Assembly: GCA_947507875.1 (NCBI GenBank) | Contig: CANNQP010000015.1 | Location: forward strand, 25,682-89,681 | Length of the DNA stretch: 64,000 nucleotides | From: Verrucomicrobiaceae bacterium | GTDB taxonomy: Bacteria; Verrucomicrobiota; Verrucomicrobiia; Verrucomicrobiales; Verrucomicrobiaceae | Reading direction: 5' to 3' | Part shown: in pieces, positions 16,435 to 24,692 of the stretch | Position numbering within the stretch: the first letter of the stretch is position 1 | Layout of the letters: each line of letters begins with the position of its first letter | Notes under the pieces: model-generated | Databases searched by the model: none | Told to the model about the DNA's origin: nothing | Seen by the model: only the letters and a program-made list of their open reading frames with translations | Program-made: the position numbers and the translations under genes

Positions 16435-17454
16435 CTAAAACTGCTGAAGGAAGCGCACGTCGTTTTCGATGAGGTGGCGGATGTCGGAGATGCCGTGGAG
16501 GATCATGGCGAGGCGGTCGAGGCCCATGCCGAAGGCGAAGCCGGTGACTTGCTCGGGATCAAACAGCGCATCGCCTCGTGTCTTCGAGACAGCGGCGAAG
16601 ACGGCGGGATCGACCATGCCGCAGCCAGCGATTTCGATCCAGCGGGCTTCTTTGCCTTTGGCTTCGAGCTTCACATCGATCTCGAAGCTGGGCTCGGTGA
16701 AGGGGAAGAAGTGCGGGCGGAAGCGGACGGCGGTGCCGGGGCCGAAGACCTCGCGGAAGAAGAATTCCAGCGTGCCTTTGAGGTCGGCGAGGGAGACGTT
16801 TTTGTCCACGTAGAGGGCCTCGATCTGATTGAAAACGCTGAGGTGGGTGGCGTCGATCTCATCGCGGCGGTAAGCGGCACCGGGGGCGATGATGCGGACG
16901 GGCAAGGCTTTCACGGTCTCCAGGGTGCGGATCTGCACGCTGGAGGTGTGGGTGCGCAGGAGCTTGCCATCGGGCATGTAGAAGGTGTCGCTCTCGTTGC
17001 GGGCGGGGTGATCGGCGGGCGTGTTCAGCGCGTCGAAGCAATGCCACTCGGTCTCAACTTCGGGGCCATCGGCAAGCGTGAAGCCCATGCGGCGGAGGGT
17101 GCGCACGGCGAGATCTCGGATCTGCGTGAGCGGGTGAAGCGTGCCGACACCTGCGCCAGGGCGGCCTGGGAGGGTCAAATCAATGCCAGCGACAGCCGCG
17201 GCATCTTTGGCGGCTTGCAGGGCCTCTTGACGAGAGGTTAGGCCGCCCGTGATGGCCTCGCGGACCTCGTTGAGCTTGGCGCCCACTTCTTTTTTCAGAT
17301 CGACGGGCACGTCACGCATGCCAGCACTGAGGGCGGTGAGCTTGCCTTTTTTGCCGAGGTAGTCGATGCGGAAGGCTTCCAGCGTGGCTTCATCAGTCAG
17401 CGTGTCGAGCGCAGCGAGGGCTTCGGATTTCAGAGAGTCGAGTTCGGTGAGCAT
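16435..17454 (-). CDS. pheS: Phenylalanine-tRNA ligase alpha subunit
   Basis: Catalytic alpha subunit (339 aa, normal length) of phenylalanyl-tRNA synthetase. The N-terminal coiled-coil arm (about 1-90) includes DYLGKKGKLTAL. Class II motifs follow: HPLTQIRDLAVRTLRRMGF, DGPEVETEWHCFDALNTPADH, the Phe-binding region RTHTSSVQIR, motif 2 around PGAAYRRDEIDATH and motif 3 GFAFGMGLDRLAMI. The stop codon is the last base pair before an inverted-repeat arm. An 8-bp hairpin lies 30-51 bp upstream of the start. No strong Shine-Dalgarno sequence is seen. Confidence 0.97.
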   Translation of the reverse strand: MLTELDSLKSEALAALDTLTDEATLEAFRIDYLGKKGKLTALSAGMRDVPVDLKKEVGAKLNEVREAITGGLTSRQEALQAAKDAAAVAGIDLTLPGRPGAGVGTLHPLTQIRDLAVRTLRRMGFTLADGPEVETEWHCFDALNTPADHPARNESDTFYMPDGKLLRTHTSSVQIRTLETVKALPVRIIAPGAAYRRDEIDATHLSVFNQIEALYVDKNVSLADLKGTLEFFFREVFGPGTAVRFRPHFFPFTEPSFEIDVKLEAKGKEARWIEIAGCGMVDPAVFAAVSKTRGDALFDPEQVTGFAFGMGLDRLAMILHGISDIRHLIENDVRFLQQF

Positions 17455-17483
17455 GGGAAAAGTGGGCAGTGGGAGGTCACGAG

Positions 17484-17505
17484 GAACGAGTTGGGAAACT
17501 CGTTC
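17484..17505 (-). promoter_or_regulatory. Hairpin in the pheS leader
   Basis: Inverted repeat GAACGAGT / ACTCGTTC (17484-17491 and 17498-17505) with a 6-nt loop, 30 bp upstream of pheS. It has no T-run on the minus strand, so it is not a standard terminator. It could be a leader structure or a dispersed palindrome; no tRNA-specific T-box motif was seen. Confidence 0.4.
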
Positions 17506-17570
17506 GACGAGGCAGCGAGGGGCGGCGATGATGGACGGCTGCGTGAAGGGCGCAACCGAGAGGTCACAGG

Positions 17571-18956
17571 CTATTTCTTTCCGGTGAGTCGCTTCCAGAG
17601 GCTAGGTTTCGCGCCACCTGCTTTGGGCGTGGCATTTTCTGAGTTCAGAGCACCGCCCTTTTTCGGGCGTGGGCCGCGTGGGTCTTCACGGCGTGGCGCC
17701 GGGTCACGGCCTGCACGCTGGTTTTCCTGGCGGGCTTGGGCTTGCTGACTTTGCGGACCTTGGGTTCGCTGGGGGCGGCTGCGTGGATCGCGGTAACGCG
17801 GCGGCTCTTCCGTGCGTGCCGGGGCTGTGGCATGGTAGTCAAAACCTTCCGCCTTTTTGCGCACGAGGCCGCGTCCGATGAACTTTTCCAAGCTTCGCAG
17901 AGCCGCCTGATCCTCGGGCGAAATGAAGCTGATGGCATCGCCAATGGCTTGGGCACGACCGGTACGGCCGATGCGGTGCACGTAGTCCTCGGCGTGCATG
18001 GGGAAGTCAAAGTTCACCACATGCGAAATGCCATCCACATCGATGCCTCGCGCTGCGATGTCCGTGGCCACGAGCACGCGCACGGCACCGGACTTGAAGT
18101 CAGCCAGGGCCTTGAGTCGCTGATTTTGCGAGCGGTTGGCGTGCAGCGTGGCGCACTTCACACCGGTCTGTTCCAGCTTCCGCGCCACGCGGTCCGCGCC
18201 GTGTTTCGTGCGGGTGAAGACGAGCACCATGTCCAGCTTGTCGTCGCGCAGCAGGTGGCTCAGCAGCGATTGCTTCAAATGCACGGGCACCTCATAGACG
18301 AGCTGCGTCACGGACTCAGCGGGATTCGATCGACGTCCGATCTGGACGGTCTTTGGGTGGTGCTGGAACTCATGCGTCAGCGCCTCGATCTCCTTGGAAA
18401 GCGTGGCGGAAAACATGAGCGTCTGGCGCTTCTTCGGCAGTGCTTTGATGATGCGCTTGATGCCCGGCAAGAAGCCCATGTCGAGCATGCGGTCGGCCTC
18501 ATCCAGGACCAGGTGCTGGAGGTTGCTGAAGTTGCCATGGCGCTGCTCCATCAGGTCGATGAGGCGGCCTGGCGTGGCGATCACGATGTCGCAGCCGCGG
18601 CGCAGGGCGTCGATCTGCGGGCGCTCCCCCACGCCGCCGAAGACCTTGGCGATGCTGAGCGGCAGGTGCTTCGCGTAGGCCAGCACGTTTTCTTCGATCT
18701 GCACCACCAGTTCGCGCGTCGGGGCCAGGATCAGCACCTTCGTGCCTGGCGTTTTCGCGGCGGCAGCTAGGCGCGTCAGGATGGGGAGCGTGAAGGCGGC
18801 CGTTTTGCCCGTGCCCGTCTGGGCGATGCCGATGAGGTCATGCCCGGCGATGATGGGCGGGATGGCAGCGGCCTGGATCGGCGTGGGCTCGGTGTAACCG
18901 TATTCGGAGATGGCCTTGAGGATGTGGGCGTCGAGGCCGAGGGCTTGAAATGACAT
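17571..18956 (-). CDS. DEAD-box ATP-dependent RNA helicase, RhlE-like
   Basis: RNA-unwinding ATPase (461 aa). All core motifs are present: Q motif GYTEPTPIQ, Walker A AQTGTGKT, Ia PTRELVVQ, Ib TPGRLID, II DEADRMLDMGF, III SATL, then VATDIAARGIDV and HRIGRTGRA. After residue 370 comes a basic, Arg/Pro/Gln-rich, probably disordered RNA-binding tail ending SLWKRLTGKK. This core plus tail is typical of the RhlE group. I placed the start at ATG 18956 (MSFQALGLDAHILKAI); the longer frame to 19091 overlaps the next gene upstream. The gene ends 116 bp before pheS on the same strand. Confidence 0.93.
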   Translation of the reverse strand: MSFQALGLDAHILKAISEYGYTEPTPIQAAAIPPIIAGHDLIGIAQTGTGKTAAFTLPILTRLAAAAKTPGTKVLILAPTRELVVQIEENVLAYAKHLPLSIAKVFGGVGERPQIDALRRGCDIVIATPGRLIDLMEQRHGNFSNLQHLVLDEADRMLDMGFLPGIKRIIKALPKKRQTLMFSATLSKEIEALTHEFQHHPKTVQIGRRSNPAESVTQLVYEVPVHLKQSLLSHLLRDDKLDMVLVFTRTKHGADRVARKLEQTGVKCATLHANRSQNQRLKALADFKSGAVRVLVATDIAARGIDVDGISHVVNFDFPMHAEDYVHRIGRTGRAQAIGDAISFISPEDQAALRSLEKFIGRGLVRKKAEGFDYHATAPARTEEPPRYRDPRSRPQRTQGPQSQQAQARQENQRAGRDPAPRREDPRGPRPKKGGALNSENATPKAGGAKPSLWKRLTGKK

Positions 18957-18999
18957 CCGTGAGAATGCACGCGATCTTGCCAGGTGCGAGGGATCATTT

Positions 19000-19887
19000 T
19001 CACGCCACCACAAGCACAATGGCGCTGAGCATGAGCGCCGCGCCGAGTAAGCGCCAACGCAGCACCTGCGCGCCCAATTGTTGTTCAGCATTCATGAACC
19101 AGTGACCGATGATCCAAACGAGCACCACGCTCAGCAGGCCGCGCGAGGCATAGACGATGTTGGCCGAGGTGGCTTTCCCATACACGGCTAGGGTACTGAC
19201 AAAGATGATGCTCTGCGTGCCGAGCAGCACGGAGCCACCGGTGAGCCAGGGCCAGGCCCGGCGTGGCACGGCGCTCAAGGGAGCGCTGAACCGGAAGATG
19301 AGCCCAAAGGACAGAATGGCATTGATCCAAAAGATGCAGGGGAGAAGCCGGCCTGCGCCCCAGGTCGGGCCCCATTTTTGCACCATCACGTCAAACCCCG
19401 CAAAGGCCACCGCGCCGATGCCGCCTGCCAGCAGGGTGATGCCCAGGTTTCGCGGTGGCTGGCCGGCGTCCTTGCGGTTCAGGAAGGTGATGCCCGCCAC
19501 GCTGAGCAGCGCAGCTGCCCAGAGCTTCACGCCGACGGTCTCTCCTGTCATCAGCGGTGTCAGGAAGGCGACGATGACCACCTTCAGCCCAAAGACGGGG
19601 ACGGCCACGGAGACGTCTCCTTTTTCCAGAGCCAGGAACTGGGAAAGCTGCCCCACGAAGAGGCACAGCGCGATCAGGCCCGGCTGCCAGAGAAGGTTGC
19701 GGTCCACCTCCGGCCCACCTAGGAGCCAGAGCAGGGAAAACAGCGCCGCGACGATGAGATTCGCCACAAAGGTCGTACGCCAGAGCCCCACCCCGAGGTC
19801 GCTGGAGCGCTTCAGCACGAGCGCGCCAAAGGCATAGAGAAGGGCGGCAACGAGAGGGTAAAGTACAGTGGCGGTGGTGGCGGGCAC
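19000..19887 (-). CDS. EamA/DMT-superfamily membrane transporter
   Basis: About ten membrane helices in 295 residues, starting VPATTATVLYPLVAALLYAF and ending LRWRLLGAALMLSAIVLVV, as in ten-TM drug/metabolite transporters with two EamA repeats. A motif typical of the family is SQFLALEKGDVSVAVPVFGL near the end of the first repeat. The most likely start is GTG 19887, where the first hydrophobic helix begins; no in-frame ATG fits. Substrate is unknown. It is divergent from the Pro-rich protein gene (153 bp between starts) and lies 43 bp before the helicase start on the same strand. Confidence 0.8.
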   Translation of the reverse strand: MPATTATVLYPLVAALLYAFGALVLKRSSDLGVGLWRTTFVANLIVAALFSLLWLLGGPEVDRNLLWQPGLIALCLFVGQLSQFLALEKGDVSVAVPVFGLKVVIVAFLTPLMTGETVGVKLWAAALLSVAGITFLNRKDAGQPPRNLGITLLAGGIGAVAFAGFDVMVQKWGPTWGAGRLLPCIFWINAILSFGLIFRFSAPLSAVPRRAWPWLTGGSVLLGTQSIIFVSTLAVYGKATSANIVYASRGLLSVVLVWIIGHWFMNAEQQLGAQVLRWRLLGAALMLSAIVLVVA

Positions 19888-20040
19888 TCCGGCGCATACC
19901 ACCGCCCTTTGGCGAAGACAAGGTGCGTACGTGATGCGAAAGCACAGTTTTCCTCTGCAAATCTTGGCGCCTGTTCGGGTGAAGGATTGACACTTTCCGG
20001 GCTGGCCCCTAGTAAAATCTTTTTTCCTGTAGCATTCGGC

Positions 20041-21360
20041 ATGGCTTCTCCCCCCACCATCCAGCGAGCTTACCAGGGCGTGGCCAATGCCTTCGCTCTG
20101 GGGATTCTGGGCGTATTTCTGCTTTCGAATGCGGCCCTCATGTTTAGGGCCTTTCTGGGCGCCCCTGATCGTGGCTTGCCTCCGGCTCCGGCCCAAGAGA
20201 CGCTGCCTTTGGTGAGCTCATCTGCCCCTCTGGAGCCAGCCCCAGCGCTGATGGCCCCACCGGTGACCATCAGCCCACCGCCCGTGGGTCAGGTGACCGC
20301 TCCCCCGGCCGTCGTGACCCCACCTCCTGCTGTGCCGACGACTGGTCTCGGGCCGCCGCCCATCGGTAGCTTTCAGAGGCCAGCGTCGCCGCCGCCTCCG
20401 GCCCCTGGAGCTGCTGCCCCATCCACGCTTGTGGCAGGGCAGGTGCCTGCACCCGGCTCCACGGCTGCCGCGGGGTTGACCTCGTTGCCACCGACCCCAG
20501 GCTTGGTGACTGCGCCGAAATCTCAGCCATCGCCGACCCCCAGCAAAACGGCTTCGTCGGGTAAATCAGCCGACCCTGCGGCGGACATGACCCTGGCGGA
20601 GATGATCGATCTAGCCAAGCAGGTGCGCTCTCTGGGAGACATGCAGGGCGCGCTGGAAGTGCTGAAACGTGCCGATTTGCGGTTCCCCTCCGCGCCTGAA
20701 GTGCTAGCCGAGACGGCGCAGTCTTACGAAACCATGGGTCTGCCCGACCGGGCGGCCTCCTTTTGGAAACAACTCGCTGCCATGGAACCTGCCCGCGCAG
20801 GCGGTTTCGGAGATCTGGCCCGCCGCCGGCTCAACGTGGAAGAAGCCGGAGATGTGTCTGGCGCACCTGGACCGGCGATGGCGACGGATTTTGCCCCCAA
20901 GGTTCTTTCGCTCGGAGCCTGCACAGCCACCCGAGATGCAAAGGCGGTGAATGGCGAAAAAGTGGTGGTGCGTATCCCAATCCTACGTCAGGGCAATGCG
21001 GTCATCGATCCCTCGCAGGTCGATCTGGATGTGTATTTTTTTGACCGCGTGAATGGGGAAAAGATTGCCCAAACCATTGCAGATGAGCCTATTTCCTCTT
21101 GGAGCGCGGCGCCGGTGGACTGGAGCGGCCTTGGCGAGGAGCCACTGGAGGTCACTTACTTTTTGCCCACGCTCACGCCGGGGGAAGTGGCGGCTCATGG
21201 TCGCCGCGCCTACCACGGCTATGTGGTTCGCCTTTACTACCAGCATAAGCTCCAGGATGCCGTCGCCGAGCCGCGTGACCTCCTGGACTTTGGTTCCACC
21301 GCCCCTTCCGGTGTTCCTGCGGGTGGGATGAACCCTTTGCTGCCGCCGGTGTCAAATTGA
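20041..21360 (+). CDS. Membrane-anchored Pro-rich protein with TPR-like segment
   Basis: Protein of 439 residues. Residues 1-40 hold a single N-terminal membrane anchor (NAFALGILGVFLLSNAALMF). A long Pro/Ala/Thr-rich linker follows (about 45-180). One or two TPR-like helical pairs come next (LAEMIDLAKQVRSLGDMQGA, then APEVLAETAQSYETMG). A C-terminal domain of about 170 residues (from FAPKVLSLGACTATRD) appears to be beta-rich with the stretch VRIPILRQGNAVIDPSQVDL. I do not recognise that domain. The ATG at 20041 begins the anchor helix. It is 28 bp upstream of the receiver-like/pseudokinase/FGE protein, which is also membrane-anchored, so the pair probably acts together. Confidence 0.65.
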   Translation: MASPPTIQRAYQGVANAFALGILGVFLLSNAALMFRAFLGAPDRGLPPAPAQETLPLVSSSAPLEPAPALMAPPVTISPPPVGQVTAPPAVVTPPPAVPTTGLGPPPIGSFQRPASPPPPAPGAAAPSTLVAGQVPAPGSTAAAGLTSLPPTPGLVTAPKSQPSPTPSKTASSGKSADPAADMTLAEMIDLAKQVRSLGDMQGALEVLKRADLRFPSAPEVLAETAQSYETMGLPDRAASFWKQLAAMEPARAGGFGDLARRRLNVEEAGDVSGAPGPAMATDFAPKVLSLGACTATRDAKAVNGEKVVVRIPILRQGNAVIDPSQVDLDVYFFDRVNGEKIAQTIADEPISSWSAAPVDWSGLGEEPLEVTYFLPTLTPGEVAAHGRRAYHGYVVRLYYQHKLQDAVAEPRDLLDFGSTAPSGVPAGGMNPLLPPVSN

Positions 21361-21388
21361 CACCCTTTCCCCCTTCCGCTCTGCCCTG

Positions 21389-23380
21389 ATGACGATTTTG
21401 TTCCTTGATGCGAATGACGCGACCCGTGTCGATCGCGCCGCGCTCCTCTCCCAGCAGACTGGCTGGCGGGTGGTCGCGGTGGGCACGGTGAAGGAGGGAC
21501 TCAGCTGGCTCGCGAAGGCCAGCAAACTGGACCTGCTGATCACCGAGGCCATCATCAACCCCACGAGCAATGGCTTTGATCTACGGGATGCGGCTTTGGC
21601 GAAGTTTAAAAACGCAAGAGTCCTCTTCACCACCCGTTATGACCTGGCCGGTTACGAGGCAAAAATCAGCGGTTGGCCCGTGTTGGCCGACACGCCTTAC
21701 ACGCCAGAAAAGCTGCTAAGCAAAGCCCGCGCCGCCCTTTACATCGACCCGCCAACTCAGATGCTCATCGGGGCCGAGCAGTCCCCGCCACCTTACTTGC
21801 AGGAGGGCACCCTGCTTGGCCAATACCAGATTCTGGAGCGGCTCTCCTACGAAAACGAGTCCGAGACTTACCGCGCCATCCAGGTCAGCGTGCAGCGCCC
21901 CGTGGCCCTGGTGCTGCTGCGACCTGAGCTGCTGCACCGGCCCGAGGTCGTGGATCGCTTCAAGTCACGCGAGCGCCTGAAGGCCTCCATCGCCCATCCG
22001 CGCATCGCCCCACTCTACGAGGCCGGAGAGGTCAGCGGCCTTGTCTTCTACACCCGGGAACTCCCCCGTGGACGCAGCCTAGAGGAACTGGCCCTCGCTG
22101 GAGAGACCCTTTCTGAACGGCGGGTGGCTGAGCTCCTTTACGGCGTGGCTGAGGCCATGCACTTTGCGCTGGATCGCGGTTGTTACCATCGCCGCTTGGA
22201 GCCGCGTGATGTGTTCATCGATGCCCAGGGTCAGGCCAGCATCGTCAATATCTTTCGCCCTGCGGACTCCCGCATCCGAGACCCCAGGGAAGAAGTCGCC
22301 GCTCTGGTTGCCATCGTGGAAACCGTGGCCGCCGAGGGTAAGGCGCGTGGCCTCATCACCAGCCTCGTTGAGCAACCGCGCGACTGGGCTGGCCTCATGG
22401 ATGCCCTCGATGACGTGCGCGATGCCATGCGCGAGCGCTCCATCATGCGTCGGATCGAGGCCGAGTCGGGTCAGTCGGGGGCAGGCTCTAGTTCCATTCC
22501 CTGGTGGTTCTGGGTCAGCGCCCTCATCGCCGTGGGCATCGTCTTTTCCCTGGGAAACCTCGCTGGCACCGCCACCCCTGCGGTTGTCGCCGCAGGCGCG
22601 ATTTTGAAGGAGCCCGAGCTGGTGGAGATCCCCGCCGGGGCCTTTCGTTACCAAAAAAACGAGCGTCGCAGCCTACCCACCTTTTGGATCAGTCGGCACG
22701 AAGTCACCTTGGGGCAATATGCCGACTTTCTCGCCGCGCTGACAAAAGCTCCTCCCGGCACTTACGACCACCCCAGCCAGCCCAAGCTCAAGCTCAGCCA
22801 CCTTCCGCTGAAATGGGACGACACCTACGCCGCCGCTAAGGCCGGTGCCACCTTCAACGGCCAGCCCATCACGCTCAACACCCCCGTCACCCAAGTCGAT
22901 TGGTGGGACGCCTATGCCTACGCCCGTTGGCGCGGCCTTCGCCTCCCCACCGAGGAAGAGTGGGAAAAAGCCGCTCGCGGAGACCGCGGCCAGCCTTTTC
23001 CCTGGGGAGAAAAGCCATCCCGTGAGAAGGCCAATCTCGGCGATGACTATGACGCCAACGGCAAAAAGGGCGGCAAGACCGATGGCTACAATCTCTTCGC
23101 GCCCGTGGTGCGCAAGACGGGCGATGTCAGCCCCTACGGCATTCAGGACATGGCTGGCAACGTCAGCGAATGGACTGCCAGCGAACACACCGGCGAGCCC
23201 TGGCCTGCCCATCCCGACTTCCCCGACCTGCGCGTGCCTGTCGTTCGCGGCGGTCATTTTGCCCAAAAAGGCGGCAACGACCTGCTCACCGCCCGCCTCT
23301 TCACCGAATCCGCTAGCGAGACCACGCTCGCCCGTGGCTTCCGCGTCGCCAGCGACCAACCTCGCCCCGCCGCCAAGTAG
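21389..23380 (+). CDS. Receiver-like/pseudokinase/TM/FGE-sulfatase fusion protein
   Basis: Protein of 663 residues with four parts. Residues 1-118 look like a response-regulator receiver, but the acceptor Asp is Glu53 (LLITEAI) and the KP motif reads DTPY. Residues about 143-390 look like a Ser/Thr kinase, but the VAIK Lys is lost (VALVLL), HRD-K reads HRRLEPRD and DFG reads VNIF, so catalysis is unlikely. A membrane helix (FWVSALIAVGIVFSLGNLA) follows. Residues about 405-655 form a formylglycine-generating-enzyme-like domain (LVEIPAGAF, RLPTEEEWEKAARG, DMAGNVSEW, RGGHF, RGFRVASD) without the catalytic Cys pair. Probably a sensory or scaffold protein paired with the upstream TPR protein. Confidence 0.78.
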   Translation: MTILFLDANDATRVDRAALLSQQTGWRVVAVGTVKEGLSWLAKASKLDLLITEAIINPTSNGFDLRDAALAKFKNARVLFTTRYDLAGYEAKISGWPVLADTPYTPEKLLSKARAALYIDPPTQMLIGAEQSPPPYLQEGTLLGQYQILERLSYENESETYRAIQVSVQRPVALVLLRPELLHRPEVVDRFKSRERLKASIAHPRIAPLYEAGEVSGLVFYTRELPRGRSLEELALAGETLSERRVAELLYGVAEAMHFALDRGCYHRRLEPRDVFIDAQGQASIVNIFRPADSRIRDPREEVAALVAIVETVAAEGKARGLITSLVEQPRDWAGLMDALDDVRDAMRERSIMRRIEAESGQSGAGSSSIPWWFWVSALIAVGIVFSLGNLAGTATPAVVAAGAILKEPELVEIPAGAFRYQKNERRSLPTFWISRHEVTLGQYADFLAALTKAPPGTYDHPSQPKLKLSHLPLKWDDTYAAAKAGATFNGQPITLNTPVTQVDWWDAYAYARWRGLRLPTEEEWEKAARGDRGQPFPWGEKPSREKANLGDDYDANGKKGGKTDGYNLFAPVVRKTGDVSPYGIQDMAGNVSEWTASEHTGEPWPAHPDFPDLRVPVVRGGHFAQKGGNDLLTARLFTESASETTLARGFRVASDQPRPAAK

Positions 23381-23386
23381 GCGTGT

Positions 23387-23411
23387 TTGCCACAACTCGG
23401 CGTTGTGGCAA
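23387..23411. terminator. Hairpin between convergent genes
   Basis: Perfect 10-bp inverted repeat TTGCCACAAC / GTTGTGGCAA with a TCGGC loop, 6 bp after the FGE-fusion stop and 33 bp before the stop of the convergent aminotransferase gene. There is no T-run on either strand, so intrinsic termination is uncertain; it may serve both genes or be a dispersed palindrome. Confidence 0.5.
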
Positions 23412-23443
23412 TCCGCGCTCGCGGCGCGTGCCGAAGGCAGACT

Positions 23444-24568
23444 TCAAACGGCTGACTTCAGCACCTCCACGGCACGTTGGATGTCTTCGCGCGTGTTGTA
23501 GCCATGCACGGCAAGGCGGATGCGACCTGCGTGGTGCATGACGTGGATCTGTGCGGTCTCCAGCGCGGCATGGAGCTCGGCACTGTTGGCGTGGCGGAAG
23601 GCGATGATGCCGGTCGATTCATCCTGGCGGAGCGGGCACAGGGGCTCCAGACCGAGGTCCAGGAGTCCCTGACGTAGTTCGCGCAGCAGCGGGTCGGCAT
23701 GGGCGGCGATGGCCCTGATGCTGACGCTTTCCACATAGCGCAGGGCAGCGTTCAGCGCGTAGAGGGCGGCGAAGTTGGGCATGCCTACGGAAAAACTCGC
23801 CGCGCCTGGTTTGGGGATCGCTCGCTCAAAACGGTCCGCCTCAAAGGCATTGCCCAGGTGATACCAGCCGCCAGCGTGGGTGGTGAGTTCAGCGGCTCGT
23901 GCCTCGGGGATGCCGATCACGCAGCCGCCGTGCACGCCGAGCGTCCATTTGTGCGTGCTGCTGATCCTGATGTCGGCGTCCACCTCGTCCAGTTCCACGC
24001 GTCCGAGCGCCTGAGTGAGGTCCACGGCGATGAGCGCTTGCGGAGCCAGTGACCTCACGGTGGAGCGCAGGGCGGCCCAGTCCACTCGATGTCCATTGTA
24101 GAAGCTGATGAGGGATACCTGCACCAGCCGGGTGCGTGCGTTCAGCAGCGGTTCCAGGTCGGTGACGTGCAGCGCACCCTCTTTCGCCTGCCAAAGGCGC
24201 GTCACCGGCGGCAAGGCGGCGCGCAGCCAAGGCGTAGCCCCGGCAGGAAAGTCCAAGTCGCTGACCACAACTTCATCCGCAGCTCCCAGCTGGAGAGCAG
24301 AAGCGAGCAAGTTGTACGCCTCTGAGCTGCAGGAGCAGAAGGACACTTCTTGAGGCGCAAGCCCGAGCATGCGCGCAGAAACCTCCCGACAGGCCTCCAC
24401 CGCGGCGAAATGGCCCTCGCGACCACGCATCCCGCGGCATTTGTCCTGCCAGTAAGTCTCCAGCGCCTCATGCACGGCCAGCGGCGGCACGCTTTCTGCG
24501 GCGGTGTTTAAGTAGGTGATGCCCGACAAGGCGGGAAAGTCACGGCGGCGGGAAGCATCGGTCAGCAT
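23444..24568 (-). CDS. Class V aminotransferase family protein (cysteine desulfurase/epimerase-like)
   Basis: PLP-dependent fold-type I enzyme of 374 residues. Family features are the start FPALSGITYLNTAAESVPP, the cofactor region SFCSCSSEAYNLLAS, the Asp of ALIAVDLTQALG and the Schiff-base Lys in SSTHKWTLGVHGGC. The C-terminal part ends GRIRLAVHGYNTREDIQRAVEVL. These match the SufS/IscS/isopenicillin-N-epimerase superfamily, but no SufS-type active-site Cys loop is obvious and no Fe-S genes lie nearby. The substrate is therefore open. The ATG at 24568 (MLTDASRRRDFP) was preferred over 24652. It lies 124 bp from the end of glgE on the same strand. Confidence 0.8.
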   Translation of the reverse strand: MLTDASRRRDFPALSGITYLNTAAESVPPLAVHEALETYWQDKCRGMRGREGHFAAVEACREVSARMLGLAPQEVSFCSCSSEAYNLLASALQLGAADEVVVSDLDFPAGATPWLRAALPPVTRLWQAKEGALHVTDLEPLLNARTRLVQVSLISFYNGHRVDWAALRSTVRSLAPQALIAVDLTQALGRVELDEVDADIRISSTHKWTLGVHGGCVIGIPEARAAELTTHAGGWYHLGNAFEADRFERAIPKPGAASFSVGMPNFAALYALNAALRYVESVSIRAIAAHADPLLRELRQGLLDLGLEPLCPLRQDESTGIIAFRHANSAELHAALETAQIHVMHHAGRIRLAVHGYNTREDIQRAVEVLKSAV

Positions 24569-24692
24569 GGAGATCGGAGGAGACAAAGCACGTGCTCTGC
24601 TGCTCCAGGCTTTCTGAAAAACAAAGCTTCTTCGGCCCTTCCTTCCCTGCATCCACCAAGCGGGTTTTCAGCCAGGGGTCGGGCCGGGCGGT

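Noticed and set aside
17484..17505. pheS leader hairpin as a T-box
   Set aside because: Only an 8-bp stem; the conserved T-box sequence and specifier loop are absent.
20200..20570. Repetitive CCG/CCC-rich DNA
   Set aside because: It encodes the Pro-rich linker of the membrane-anchored protein; no regular DNA repeat unit is present.
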